From: an uncultured Selenomonadaceae bacterium
GTDB taxonomy: Bacteria; Bacillota; Negativicutes; Selenomonadales; Selenomonadaceae
DNA length: 64,000 bases
Direction of reading: 5' to 3'
NCBI GenBank assembly: GCA_902778455.1
Contig: CACYXR010000007.1
Coordinates: forward strand, 1 to 64,000
Part shown: positions 45,351 through 55,943 of the stretch, piece by piece
Position numbering within the stretch: position 1 is the first letter of the stretch
Layout of the letters: each line of letters starts with the position of its first letter
The notes under the pieces: generated by a model
Database searches by the model: none
What the model was told of the DNA's origin: nothing
Seen by the model: only the letters and a program-made list of their open reading frames with translations
Position numbers and translations under genes: made by a program

Positions 45351-46388
45351 TTATTCGAACAGCGAAACCGTAGTTTCATCTTCCGTTCCCGGATACGGGA
45401 TCTTCATGTGCTCATATCCTGCGCGTGTCACTACGCGTCCTCTTGGCGTCCGCATCAGGAATCCCAACTGGATCAGGAACGGTTCGTAAACGTCAGTGAT
45501 GGTGTCGGCTTCTTCGCTGATGGCCGCCGCCATTGTTTCCAGCCCTACCGGACCGCCGCCGAATTTCTCGATCATCGTCAACAGCATCCGACGATCCATA
45601 CGGTCGAGGCCGATCTTGTCGACCTCCAGACGAACGAGAGCTTCGTCCGCAAGTTTTGAGGTGATTACACCGTCGCCTTTGACCTGCGCGAAGTCACGAA
45701 CCCGCTTCAGCAGGCGGTTGGCCACGCGCGGCGTTCCCCGCGAGCGTCTGGCGATTTCCATGGCCCCGTCCGCTTCGATCTCGATTTTCAGGATTTCCGC
45801 CGCCCGCTTGATGATTTCCACGAGGGATTCCGGCTTGTAATATTCGAGCCGCAGCGACACGCCGAAGCGGTCTCTGAGCGGCGCCGCCAGCGCGCCTTCT
45901 CTCGTCGTAGCGCCAACCAGCGTGAACGGCGCGATATCAAGGCGTATCGACCGCGCGCTCGGACCTTTGCCAATGATGATATCCAGCGCGAAATCCTCCA
46001 TCGCGGAGTACAGCACTTCCTCGACGCTGCGGGACAGGCGATGGATTTCGTCGATAAACAGGACGTCCTTCTCGCCGAGATTCGTCAAGAGCGCGGCCAA
46101 ATCGCCCGACCGCTCGATGGCGGGACCGCTGGTCACGCGGAAATTCACGCCCATCTCGTTGGCAATGATTGCCGCCAGCGTCGTCTTGCCCAGTCCCGGA
46201 GGTCCGGAAAGAAGCACATGGTCCAGCGCTTCCCCGCGCTTCATTGCGGCCTGGATAAAAACGGACAGATTTTCCTTCGCTTTGTCCTGCCCGATATATT
46301 CGCGGAATTTTCGCGGACGCAGGCTGAACTGCCAGTCGTCGGAGGGCTGCTCCTCCTTGGCCACGATGCGGCCTTCCTGTTCTTCCAC
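45351..46388 (-). CDS. ruvB: Holliday junction branch-migration motor RuvB
   Basis: RuvB is the AAA+ ring that drives RuvA-bound Holliday junctions. The 345-residue product has [20 protein letters not shown], Walker [12 protein letters not shown], Walker [12 protein letters not shown], the sensor [20 protein letters not shown] and the C-terminal winged-helix RTPRGRVVT. Its GTG start immediately follows the ruvA stop, and the order ruvC-ruvA-ruvB is normal. Confidence 0.97.
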   Translation of the reverse strand: MEEQEGRIVAKEEQPSDDWQFSLRPRKFREYIGQDKAKENLSVFIQAAMKRGEALDHVLLSGPPGLGKTTLAAIIANEMGVNFRVTSGPAIERSGDLAALLTNLGEKDVLFIDEIHRLSRSVEEVLYSAMEDFALDIIIGKGPSARSIRLDIAPFTLVGATTREGALAAPLRDRFGVSLRLEYYKPESLVEIIKRAAEILKIEIEADGAMEIARRSRGTPRVANRLLKRVRDFAQVKGDGVITSKLADEALVRLEVDKIGLDRMDRRMLLTMIEKFGGGPVGLETMAAAISEEADTITDVYEPFLIQLGFLMRTPRGRVVTRAGYEHMKIPYPGTEDETTVSLFE

Positions 46389-46988
46389 TTATTGCTTCCT
46401 CCCCGCGAATTCCTTCAACGCAAACTTGACCGCATCCTCTGTGGAAACCGGTTCCTTGATGCGGCGCAGGACGGAGGCAATCTCCGCCTGCGAATAGCCG
46501 AGCGACGAAAGCGCCGCAGCCGCGTCGGAAAGATGATCGCTGCCGATTTCCTCCGCCGGGGCTTCAAACTCTCCTTCCGCGCCGTCAAGCTCCGCCGCTT
46601 TATCCTTCAGTTCCAAAATCATGCGCTCCGCCGATTTCTTGCCCACGCCCGGCAGCTTGGTCAAAACGGCGACCTGTTTTCCGTGGATTGCCTGAAACAG
46701 TTTGCTCACGGTAATGGACGACAGGATGCCGAGCGCCACCTTCGGCCCGATACCGGAAACGGAGATCAGCATCTCGAATCCCTGATATTCCTCCTGACTC
46801 TCAAATCCGAAAAGCGTCAGCGCATCCTCACGCACGGAAAGATGCGTGTAGAGCATGGCGTCTTCCCCTATTTTCAGCCGGCTTCGTGTCGACGTGGGAA
46901 TAAACACGCGATATCCGACCCCGCCGACGTCCAAAAGGCAGTAATCCGCCAGCAGTTGAACAACCTTTCCCCGCAAAAATCCGATCAT
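46389..46988 (-). CDS. ruvA: Holliday junction DNA-binding protein RuvA
   Basis: RuvA binds four-way junctions as a tetramer. The 199-residue product begins MIGFLRGKVVQLLADYCLLD and has helix-hairpin-helix motifs (ISVSGIGPKVALGILS, LPGVGKKSAERMILELKDK), then a flexible linker and a C-terminal RuvB-binding domain (DAAAALSSLGYSQAEIASVL). It lies 16 bases after ruvC and abuts ruvB. Confidence 0.97.
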   Translation of the reverse strand: MIGFLRGKVVQLLADYCLLDVGGVGYRVFIPTSTRSRLKIGEDAMLYTHLSVREDALTLFGFESQEEYQGFEMLISVSGIGPKVALGILSSITVSKLFQAIHGKQVAVLTKLPGVGKKSAERMILELKDKAAELDGAEGEFEAPAEEIGSDHLSDAAAALSSLGYSQAEIASVLRRIKEPVSTEDAVKFALKEFAGRKQ

Positions 46989-47004
46989 ACCGCTGTTTTT
47001 CCTC

Positions 47005-47499
47005 CTATCGGTTTCTCCATTCCGGACTGTCCATGCAGTGCAGCGCGCAAATCGCGACCGCCAGTGCGTCCGCCGTATCGTCCGGTTTCGGCGGCTCGGG
47101 CAGGTTCAGAAGCTTTGTTACCATGTAAATCACCTGCTCCTTTGTCGCTTTCCCGTAACCTGTCACCGACTGCTTAACCTGAAGCGGCGTCCGCTCAACG
47201 ATTTCCAGGTTGTTTTTCGCCGCGGCCAACAGAACCACGCCCCGCGCCTGCCCGACGGGAATCGCCGTCGTCACGTTGCGATTGAAAAAAAGCTGCTCGA
47301 CCCCCATCGCGTCGGGCTTATATTTTTTGATCAGAGCGTCAATCTCGTCGTAAAGCTTCATCAGCCGATCCTGCATCCGCGCTTTCGCGCTCGTCGTGAC
47401 GGAGCCGTATTCATGGGGAATCAATCGGCTCCCCTGCCCCGCCTCGACAAATCCGTATCCGCAAATCGCCGTGCCCGGATCAATCCCAAGTACCAGCAA
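47005..47499 (-). CDS. ruvC: Crossover junction endodeoxyribonuclease RuvC
   Basis: RuvC cuts Holliday junctions. I place the start at TTG 47499, seven bases after AAGGTGGGA, giving the usual short N-terminus (LLVLGIDPGTAICGYGF) with the first catalytic Asp; the alternative GTG at 47511 would sit on the ribosome site. Other active-site residues are in MGVEQLFFNRNVTTA and KPDDTADALAVAICAL. It is the first gene of ruvCAB. Confidence 0.95.
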   Translation of the reverse strand: MLVLGIDPGTAICGYGFVEAGQGSRLIPHEYGSVTTSAKARMQDRLMKLYDEIDALIKKYKPDAMGVEQLFFNRNVTTAIPVGQARGVVLLAAAKNNLEIVERTPLQVKQSVTGYGKATKEQVIYMVTKLLNLPEPPKPDDTADALAVAICALHCMDSPEWRNR

Positions 47500-47571
47500 A
47501 AAATTTCCCACCTTCAGAACAGAGTTTGTTCTATATTTCTATATCGAAGTGTCAAAAACATCTCATCCGCC

Positions 47572-47618
47572 GATAACGCGGTCTCCCTTCCACTCAAGCG
47601 GAAGGCAGGGACGTTATC
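47572..47618 (-). ncRNA. Structured leader upstream of ruvCAB
   Basis: GATAACG (47572-47578) pairs with CGTTATC (47612-47618) and encloses an inner stem CCTTCC/GGAAGG (47586-47605), with short unpaired flanks. Such a nested hairpin about 70 bases before ruvC is unusual. It may be an attenuator, or the end of the recJ transcript; no T-run follows on the minus strand. Confidence 0.35.
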
Positions 47619-47688
47619 AATTATTGATTGCGGCTTGTTTATTATATCATAATTTCTAAATTATGTATCTATGTTCGCTTTTTTATTT

Positions 47689-49638
47689 CTACCGTTCTAT
47701 GACACTCTTTCGGTACGTCTCTGAATCCTCCAGATGCAGTTTCTGCTTTGGCGTCGACGCAAGACGATACCCCTCGTCCTCCCGCAGAATAAGCCCCAAT
47801 TCCTCGAACACTTTGAGCGCGGCCTTCATCGTGTTTTCGGACGTGCCGCACTGCTTCGCCAAGCTCCCAATCTTCCCGGAAATCTTCGTCATTTTTTTCA
47901 GCGCGAGATAAATGCCGCCGAGAATTTCCCGAGACAGTGCCGGACCTCGTCTTTCAGAGGAACGAAGCTCCGCCAGTTTGCACTGCACCGTAATTTTTCC
48001 GTTCCACTCGTTGAACTCAGGTATATAGGCGATATCGACGGGGCCGCGGTCTACCATGACGCCTTTTTCGTACATATTCCAGCCAATAGCTTGAATCGTT
48101 TGCGCTCCGGCATCCATATAAAATTTCAAATGCTGCCCTTCACGTCCTATCGCCCGGACGTCGAATCCTTCCACGCCGAAGCAGCCGAAAAGCGGGCGCG
48201 GATTTGCCATTCCGTAAGGCTCAAGATAGGAAAGCTCCGTCACAAGCCCGGTCGTTATTTCCTCCGGTCGAAGCTCTGTTTCCAATGCAAGACAGGGAAC
48301 ATAGTCTTCCTCAGTCATATGTTCTTCCGCGTAAGCGTCCAGTGCCTGACGAAGCGCGTCAATATTCTCCGGCAGCACCGTAAGTCCCGCCGCCATTTCA
48401 TGACCGCCGAACCGCACCAGCGTATCCTTCGCCGCCGTCAGCGCATCGAAAAGATGAAAGCCTTTGATGCTGCGGCACGAACCTTTCCCCTCGCCGTCCA
48501 AAAGGCTGACGACAATCGTCGGACGATAATAGAGGTCGACGAGGCGCGAAGCGACGATGCCGATGACCCCCGGATGCCAGTCCGCCCCGACGACAACAAG
48601 GGTTTTCGCCGCCGCCGTATCCACGGAAGCGAGCTGCTTTTTCGCCTGCTCCAGAATATCAGCCTCGACCTGTTGACGCTCGGCGTTTAATTCATTCAGC
48701 ATCAGCGCGATATCTTTCGCCTTGTTTTCGTCTTCTGTGAGCAACAGCTCGACGCCGCGCATCGCCGTTTCGAGACGGCCTGCGGCGTTCAGCCTCGGCG
48801 CCAGCATGAAGCCGACCTGCCCGCTCAATATTTCCTTCCCGGCGAGCCCCGCTGCCTCAATCAACTGCTGCAAGCCTTTAAGCTTCGTTTCCTTCATGCA
48901 GGCGAGGCCGAGCTTTACAAGCTTGCGGTTTTCCGAAAGCAGCGGCACGATATCGGCAACTGTGCCAAGAGCAACGATTTCCAAATCGTCCTCAAACTCC
49001 TCGCCGCGAAGCTCGCGGAAAAGTGCCTGGCAGAGCTTGAAAGCAACGCCGACGCCGGCCAGATCCTTGAACGGGTAACCGCAATCCGCGCGGTGAGGGT
49101 CGACAACCGCCGCCGCGTCGGGAATCGTCTCCCCCGGCAAATGATGATCGGTGACGACGATATCAATCACGCCGCGCACCGCTTCGATTTCCGCCGTGCC
49201 GGCAATACCGCAGTCCACAGTCACGACGAGCCCCGCGCCGTCGTCCGCGATTTTTTTCAGTGACTCCGGATGGAGCCCGTAGCCCTCCTGCCTGGCCGGG
49301 ATATAATAATCCGCCACGGCGCCGAGCCGACGAAGCGCGCGCACGAGAAGCGTCGTCGCGGTAATGCCGTCCACGTCGTAATCGCCGTACACGACAATTT
49401 TCTCCGAAGACTCTATTGCCTGGCGAATCCGCGACACCGCACGATCCATATCCTTCATCAGGAACGGATCGTAATACGCCTGAAGGCTCTCCGGATGCAA
49501 AAACGCCTTTGCTTCCTGCACGTCCGTGATATCCCGCCGACGCAATATACCCGCGAGGAACGGCGAAATGCCGAGCTGCCTGGCAAACACTTTATCCGAT
49601 TCGTCCGTTTTTCCTACGATTGTCCATTTCTTACGCAA
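47689..49638 (-). CDS. recJ: Single-stranded-DNA-specific exonuclease RecJ
   Basis: RecJ is a 5'-3' single-strand exonuclease for recombination and mismatch repair. The product has the DHH phosphoesterase motifs VVYGDYDVDGITATTLL, VVTVDCGIAG, VVTDHHLPGE and the DHHA1 motif VRFGGHEMAAGLTVL. I place the start at TTG 49638, which is four bases after GGGGGAAG; the upstream ATG 49653 has no ribosome site. This gives 649 residues, longer than E. coli RecJ, with an extra C-terminal 90-residue segment typical of Firmicute RecJ. It follows secF. Confidence 0.93.
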   Translation of the reverse strand: MRKKWTIVGKTDESDKVFARQLGISPFLAGILRRRDITDVQEAKAFLHPESLQAYYDPFLMKDMDRAVSRIRQAIESSEKIVVYGDYDVDGITATTLLVRALRRLGAVADYYIPARQEGYGLHPESLKKIADDGAGLVVTVDCGIAGTAEIEAVRGVIDIVVTDHHLPGETIPDAAAVVDPHRADCGYPFKDLAGVGVAFKLCQALFRELRGEEFEDDLEIVALGTVADIVPLLSENRKLVKLGLACMKETKLKGLQQLIEAAGLAGKEILSGQVGFMLAPRLNAAGRLETAMRGVELLLTEDENKAKDIALMLNELNAERQQVEADILEQAKKQLASVDTAAAKTLVVVGADWHPGVIGIVASRLVDLYYRPTIVVSLLDGEGKGSCRSIKGFHLFDALTAAKDTLVRFGGHEMAAGLTVLPENIDALRQALDAYAEEHMTEEDYVPCLALETELRPEEITTGLVTELSYLEPYGMANPRPLFGCFGVEGFDVRAIGREGQHLKFYMDAGAQTIQAIGWNMYEKGVMVDRGPVDIAYIPEFNEWNGKITVQCKLAELRSSERRGPALSREILGGIYLALKKMTKISGKIGSLAKQCGTSENTMKAALKVFEELGLILREDEGYRLASTPKQKLHLEDSETYRKSVIER

Positions 49639-49659
49639 AGAGACTTCCCCCATAACAGA

Positions 49660-49691
49660 AAAGGCACACGGGAAAACTCTCGTGTACCTTT
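49660..49691 (-). terminator. Hairpin between secF and recJ
   Basis: AAAGGCACACG and CGTGTACCTTT pair with one mismatch around a 10-base loop, and on the minus strand CCTTTTCTG follows. It may weaken read-through from secDF into recJ. Confidence 0.55.
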
Positions 49692-49704
49692 CATTTTCCC
49701 AGCT

Positions 49705-50607
49705 TTACTTTACCCGCGCCTTTTTCGCTTCATTCCAGTTGCGAAGCGTAACCCAAAGCGGGCTTGCGACGAAAATCGAGGAGTAGCAGCCGCTAAAGAA
49801 CCCGATGAGCAGCGCAAAGGAAAAATCCTTCGTCGTATCGCCGCCGAACCAGTACAGCGCGAACGTCGTGAACAACACCGTGAGAACCGTATACAGGGAT
49901 CGCGTCAGGGTTTGGTAAATACTTCGGTTCGCCAGCTCGACGATGTCCCCGCCGCGCCGAAAATGAAGGCGCAGATTTTCACGAATCCTATCGAAAATAA
50001 CGATGGTATCGTTGATCGAATAGCCGACAATCGTCAACAGCGCTGCGACGAAGGAAGAATCCACCTGTTTCTGCAAAATCGAGAATACGCCGAGCACCAC
50101 GAGCACGTCGTGGATCAGCGCCAGCACCGCCGCGATGCCGAAACGGAACTCAAAGCGGAACGAGACATAAGCGACAATCAAGAGCCAGGACAGCAGCGTC
50201 GCCATCGCCGCGTTCATCAAAAGCTCCGCGCCCATCGTCGCGCCAACCTTTTCCTCACGAAGCACCGCGTAATTTCCGAGCTTTTCTTTCAGCGAAGCCA
50301 TGATTGCCTTGCGCTCGTTTTCCTCGAGATCGACGGTGCGGATCATGACGTCCCGCGCCTCCGTTGCCGAGCTTTCGTCGCCGGAAAGCTGGATCATGCT
50401 GTTGTCAAGATTATATCCTTTCATGACCTCGCGTACCTGGCCGATACCGACTTTATCGTCAAAGCGCAGCTCGATGATCGTGCCGCCCGTGAAGTCGATG
50501 CCGAAATTGAATCCCCTGACCACCATCGAAACGATGCCGGGGATAATCACGCAAAGGGAAAGGAAATACCAAATCTTTCTGTGTCCAACGATATCAAAAT
50601 TACGCAC
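49705..50607 (-). CDS. secF: Protein translocase subunit SecF
   Basis: SecF forms the SecDF complex that uses the proton gradient to help export through SecYEG. The 300-residue product has six membrane segments, the P4-type head region (FDDKVGIGQVREVMKGYNLD) and conserved IDFTGGTIIELRF and VGYSINDTIVIFDRIRENL. It overlaps secD by eight bases. Confidence 0.95.
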   Translation of the reverse strand: MRNFDIVGHRKIWYFLSLCVIIPGIVSMVVRGFNFGIDFTGGTIIELRFDDKVGIGQVREVMKGYNLDNSMIQLSGDESSATEARDVMIRTVDLEENERKAIMASLKEKLGNYAVLREEKVGATMGAELLMNAAMATLLSWLLIVAYVSFRFEFRFGIAAVLALIHDVLVVLGVFSILQKQVDSSFVAALLTIVGYSINDTIVIFDRIRENLRLHFRRGGDIVELANRSIYQTLTRSLYTVLTVLFTTFALYWFGGDTTKDFSFALLIGFFSGCYSSIFVASPLWVTLRNWNEAKKARVK

Positions 50608-51844
50608 GCTTCACACCCCCTTCCGTCGCCGGCGCAGCCTTTGCGCCGTAAACAAACGGGTTCGTGAAGATATTTGCCCCGATCAGCAGCTTCAGCATGA
50701 ATTGCGTCAGAGAAATCGCCGTAATCATGCTCAAAACGACGCCGAGCCCCAGCGTGATTGCGAAACCGCGAATCGAACCGGTGCCGAACATGAACAATAC
50801 AATCGACGCGATAATCGTCGTGATATTCGAGTCGAAAATCGTTGTGAACGCGCGCTTGAAGCCAGAATTCATCGCCGCGCGGAGCGTCTTGCCCGTCAAG
50901 TATTCCTCCTTGAAATGCTCGAAAATCAGCACATTCGCATCCACCGCCATGCCGATGGAGAGGATGATACCCGCCACGCCCGGCAGCGTCAGCGTCGCGT
51001 CGAGGAATTTCAGCGCCGCGAGAAGCATCAGCACATACGCCATCAGGCTGATATCCGCGATAAAACCGGAAAGCCGATAGAAAAGGAGCATGAAAATGAG
51101 CACCGCGCCGATGCCCACCGCGAACGCGAACTCGCTCTTGTCCTTCGAGTCCTGTCCCAGCGTCGGGCCAACGGTGCGCGTCTCGATGATGTTGACCTTG
51201 ACCGGGAGCGCGCCGCTTCGCAGGAGAATCGCAAGGTTATGCGCTTCCTCCAACGTGCGCGAACCGGTGATAACGGCTTTGCCGCCGAGAATCGGTTCCT
51301 TGACGTTCGGCGCGGTCAGTACCTCGCCGTCCAGCAGGATCGCAATCGTACGCCCCACGTTTTTCGTCGTCAGGTCGGCGAATTTCTGCCCGCCCTCGTC
51401 GCTGAATTCCAGTGCGACGAGATTCTGTCCGGACTGGTCAGTCTGTTCCTTCGCGTCCTTGAGATCGGTGCCCGTCAGCACTGTGTTCCCCGCTTCGTCT
51501 TTGAATTCCAGCATCGCCGTCTTGCCGATGACCTGAATCGCCTTGTCCGGATCCTTGATTCCCGGCAGCTCGACGATAATGCGCCGCGCGCCCTGCCTCT
51601 GGATGATCGGCTCAGTCAATCCCAGCTCATTGACGCGCTTTTCCATGATACGGACAACGCGCTGCATTGCGTCGTCGTTCACCTGCGCCTCTTCGGTATC
51701 CTCCGCCTCGAGGACGACGTGGGTACCGCCCTGCAGGTCAAGTCCCTGCCGGATCGAATAGGCCAGCGGCGAAACGAACGTGATGAATAGTCCCACAATC
51801 GCCGCAATGACAATCAGCAGCTTGCCAAATTCTTCTTTTCTCAA
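50600..51844 (-). CDS. secD: Protein translocase subunit SecD
   Basis: SecD (414 residues) pairs with SecF. The order is first membrane helix (LLIVIAAIVGLFITFVSPLA), a periplasmic head with GLDLQGGTHVVLEAEDTEEA and RIIVELPGIKDPDKAIQVIG, then five membrane segments including GMAVDANVLIFEHFKEEYLTG, the conserved D519-type proton site. It follows the phosphatase gene by 21 bases. Confidence 0.95.
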   Translation of the reverse strand: MRKEEFGKLLIVIAAIVGLFITFVSPLAYSIRQGLDLQGGTHVVLEAEDTEEAQVNDDAMQRVVRIMEKRVNELGLTEPIIQRQGARRIIVELPGIKDPDKAIQVIGKTAMLEFKDEAGNTVLTGTDLKDAKEQTDQSGQNLVALEFSDEGGQKFADLTTKNVGRTIAILLDGEVLTAPNVKEPILGGKAVITGSRTLEEAHNLAILLRSGALPVKVNIIETRTVGPTLGQDSKDKSEFAFAVGIGAVLIFMLLFYRLSGFIADISLMAYVLMLLAALKFLDATLTLPGVAGIILSIGMAVDANVLIFEHFKEEYLTGKTLRAAMNSGFKRAFTTIFDSNITTIIASIVLFMFGTGSIRGFAITLGLGVVLSMITAISLTQFMLKLLIGANIFTNPFVYGAKAAPATEGGVKRA

Positions 51845-51865
51845 CGATAGTTCCTTCCCTTCTTC

Positions 51866-52588
51866 TTATGCTTCCATAACCGGAATCGGGTACGACGCCG
51901 ACAAAAAGCCGACGCCCGCGTTTTCCGCCTTGTCCGGCGCCACGCCGAGCACCGCCACCGTCATATCCTCGGATGGCTGTTCCTGATCGAGTTCCAGCGC
52001 GTAATCGAGGATATTTTTCGCAATGAAGGCAGCGTCCTCCGCCGGATTTCCGCGGACAATCTCCCACAGCTTCTCTTCCTCGAAATGCGCGCCCCCGCGC
52101 TTTTTCCCTGCCGTGCGAATGCCCTCGCTGACAGCGACGAGAATCATGCCCTGCGCCAACGGCAGCTCGTAGGTCTGCGGATTGACGTTGCGGCTCATGC
52201 CCAGCGCCGTCGCCTCGTCGTCATAGACCGTCTCATATTCCTCAGTCCAGACATAGACAGGCGTCTGCCCGCTTCGGCCGATAGCCACCGACTCCGTCTC
52301 CGCGTCCACGCCGAAAATCGTCAATGCACAGGCGACCTTCCGGTCCTTCATTTCATAAAGCTCGTCGTGAACGGCGCGCGCAACGGCGTCGTTTTCCTTT
52401 CCCTCCAGCACAAGGCTTCGGGCACGCTGCGTGACCCATCGGCTCGTCTGCTGAGCGGCGGCCGTGTTCCCATGTCCGTCCGACAAAATCAGCGTCATGC
52501 CGCCCCGCCGTTCAACGAGGCTGTGGCTGTCGCCGCAGTATTCGGCTCCATTTTTCGCGATACTCGCGATTCCAATCTTGATTTCCAT
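51866..52588 (-). CDS. PP2C/SpoIIE-type phosphatase-like protein
   Basis: The 240-residue protein resembles the PP2C/SpoIIE Ser/Thr phosphatase fold: IAKNGAEYCGDSHSLVERRG, TLILSDGHGN (metal Asp pair), and DMTVAVLGV near the end with the last metal-binding Asp. Such proteins dephosphorylate signalling partners. It lies between fthC and secD, a position where a phosphatase is often seen in this lineage. Substrate unknown. Confidence 0.72.
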   Translation of the reverse strand: MEIKIGIASIAKNGAEYCGDSHSLVERRGGMTLILSDGHGNTAAAQQTSRWVTQRARSLVLEGKENDAVARAVHDELYEMKDRKVACALTIFGVDAETESVAIGRSGQTPVYVWTEEYETVYDDEATALGMSRNVNPQTYELPLAQGMILVAVSEGIRTAGKKRGGAHFEEEKLWEIVRGNPAEDAAFIAKNILDYALELDQEQPSEDMTVAVLGVAPDKAENAGVGFLSASYPIPVMEA

Positions 52589-52609
52589 ACTTGCTTACCA
52601 CCAAACTGC

Positions 52610-53198
52610 CTATTGCTTTTTTGCTTTGAAAACACCTTGCTCCGTCACGATCCAGTCGACGCCGCAATCATAAGACTCCCGCGGAATCCTTTCCTCGATC
52701 TGGCATTGGAACGCCAACGCGATTCTTGCCGCCTGCTCCGCCTTTGGCAAAAAAGCGTCATAATAGCCACCGCCCATGCCGAGCCGCGCTCCGTCCAATC
52801 CGAAAGCCACGCCGGGCACAAGCACGCAGTCGATTTCCTGCGGCGGCACTATAATTCGATGTTCCTCTTTTACCGTCAAAATATGATACGCGCCGTATTC
52901 CAATGCGTCCATCGACGGCACCAGCACCGCTTCCATCATGCGTTTTCCCGTGACAAACGGAATCGCGACCCGCTTGCCCATGCCGAGTAATGAAGAAATC
53001 AGCGTTTCCGTCTGTACCTCGTCCTCCATCGCCGCATAGGCAAAAACCGTCCGCGCCCGTTTCAAGGCTTCAAGTGAAAGGACTTGTTCCGTTATCGCCG
53101 CGCTGTACGCCGCTCGTTTTTCCTCCGTCAGCGTCCGCCGTGCGGCGAGGATTCGCTTCCGCAAGCCCCGCTTCCGTGTTCCGGCTTCGTCGTTATTC

Positions 53199-53206
<8 letters not shown>
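52610..53206 (-). CDS. fthC: 5-formyltetrahydrofolate cyclo-ligase
   Basis: This 198-residue enzyme converts 5-formyl-THF to 5,10-methenyl-THF using ATP. Recognised features are LRKRILAARRTLTEEKRAAYS at the N-terminus, VFAYAAMEDEVQTETLI, and the signature CVLVPGVAFGLDGARLGMGGGYYDAFL. It overlaps yajC by eight bases. Confidence 0.92.
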
Positions 53207-54717
<1,511 letters not shown>

Positions 54718-54728
54718 TCAACGTTAAA

Positions 54729-54757
54729 ATTATACAGCTTTTTTCCGTATCCCGCAA
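54729..54757 (-). promoter_or_regulatory. Promoter of the tgt-yajC-sec run
   Basis: On the minus strand TTGCGG (54757-54752) and TATAAT (54734-54729) are 17 bp apart, about 50 bases before the tgt start. Confidence 0.75.
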
Positions 54758-54817
54758 GGAACATATAGTGCAAATCGGAATCCAGTAATATCAATCATTT
54801 CAGCACTGTTAAAAACA

Positions 54818-54882
54818 GAATAGGACGCCGATATTATGCGACAGCTGCCGACGCGCGGGAAATAGTCGGCTGCGGCCTATTC
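54818..54882. repeat. Structured 65-bp intergenic element
   Basis: GAATAGG (54818-54824) and CCTATTC (54876-54882) frame an inner imperfect stem CAGCTGCCGAC/GTCGGCTG. This could be a small repeat element or a transcript structure upstream of tgt. No match elsewhere in this window was seen. Confidence 0.4.
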
Positions 54883-54887
54883 CAATA

Positions 54888-54911
54888 AAAAAAGCCCCGC
54901 TGCAGCGGGGC
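54888..54911 (-). terminator. Terminator of the NHLM-like secretion gene
   Basis: GCCCCGCTG and CAGCGGGGC form a perfect 9-bp dyad with no loop at 54894-54911, followed on the minus strand by a run of T at 54893-54888. It is about 75 bases after the stop. Confidence 0.8.
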
Positions 54912-54986
54912 AAAGTCAAATTATTGTTTCTAAATCAAACTGGCAAAAATAATAGAAAGCGTCATCTTTTCCTTTATATCCATAAT

Positions 54987-55943
54987 CTATCTGCTCCGGA
55001 GCCATTGGCTGATCTTGTAGAAAACCTTCTCGATCGGCGGCTCCCGCTCGATGACGATGGAGCCGGTGCAGAAGCTGCCCGCCGTGATTGGGCGGTGCTT
55101 GCCTACCACGGAAGTCCAGAGGTAGCCCGATTCGGAGCTTTCATCCTTCACCAGGTCGAACTTTACTTCCACCGCCGCGCCGCCGCCCTGGGAAAGCACG
55201 TATTGGGCGAGCTGGGCGTTGCCGAGGCCCTTCCGGACGCCCTCGGCGGAAATCGGGTATTGGGAAACGCTCTTCACCACGCCGATCAGGCTGCCCGTCT
55301 GGGTGACGTCCACGCCGTTCGGCGCCAGCTGGATCGTCATGCCCGGCTCCACGCGCTTGCCCTTGTCCACGGGAATGTAGAAAACGCCGGTGAGCTCGTC
55401 GCGGTTCTGCGTCAGGCGCACGGAGCAGACCGGGCTTCCCGGCTGCAGCAGCTCGCCCTCGGCCGCCATGACTTCGTCCACCACGCCGTCGTAATCGGAG
55501 TATATATCTTCCCGGGCCGCTTGCTGATGGCGCTTCGCGTCATACTGATAGACGCGTCCCTGCACGTCCCGGTCGTTTACCGCCAGTTCCGTGCCGTACT
55601 GCGCCATGCGGGTGTCCGCCGACTGCTCCGGCTGTTCCATGTGGGCGACCAGCTGTCCCTTGTGGACATGGTCTCCGGTCTGGACGTAAAGCTCGGTCAC
55701 TTTCCCGCCCGCCGTATGGGTGATGTTCACGACGCCCGCCGAATCGAGGATCAGTCCCTTGCCGTCGGCTTTTTCCGTGAAGGAGCCGTAGAAGGACCAA
55801 AGCACGATGGCGAAGCAGAGCACGGCGATGGAGATCAGCCCCATCCAGCCCACGGGGCCGGTGATGCGGATCATGGTGTCGAGTTTTTCCGGGGAGCGCA
55901 GCTTGTCGAGGGCGGCGCGGTTGAAGATTTGGTCGTTGGTCAT
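54987..55943 (-). CDS. NHLM-type bacteriocin secretion HlyD-family protein
   Basis: The 318-residue protein matches the HlyD-family proteins annotated as NHLM/NHLP bacteriocin system secretion protein: one N-terminal membrane anchor (WMGLISIAVLCFAIVLWSFY), followed by a lipoyl-like segment (GKVTELYVQTGDHVHKGQLV) and a beta domain. In known systems it works with a peptidase-containing ABC transporter to export ribosomal peptides; no ABC gene is in this window. It overlaps the second adaptor gene by four bases. Confidence 0.7.
   Translation of the reverse strand: MTNDQIFNRAALDKLRSPEKLDTMIRITGPVGWMGLISIAVLCFAIVLWSFYGSFTEKADGKGLILDSAGVVNITHTAGGKVTELYVQTGDHVHKGQLVAHMEQPEQSADTRMAQYGTELAVNDRDVQGRVYQYDAKRHQQAAREDIYSDYDGVVDEVMAAEGELLQPGSPVCSVRLTQNRDELTGVFYIPVDKGKRVEPGMTIQLAPNGVDVTQTGSLIGVVKSVSQYPISAEGVRKGLGNAQLAQYVLSQGGGAAVEVKFDLVKDESSESGYLWTSVVGKHRPITAGSFCTGSIVIEREPPIEKVFYKISQWLRSR

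Noticed and set aside
47515..47535. Palindrome AGAACAAACTCTGTTCT before ruvC as a LexA operator
   Set aside because: Its seven-base centre (GAAC-N7-GTTC) does not match the standard Gram-positive GAAC-N4-GTTC SOS box, and it sits almost on the ruvC start.
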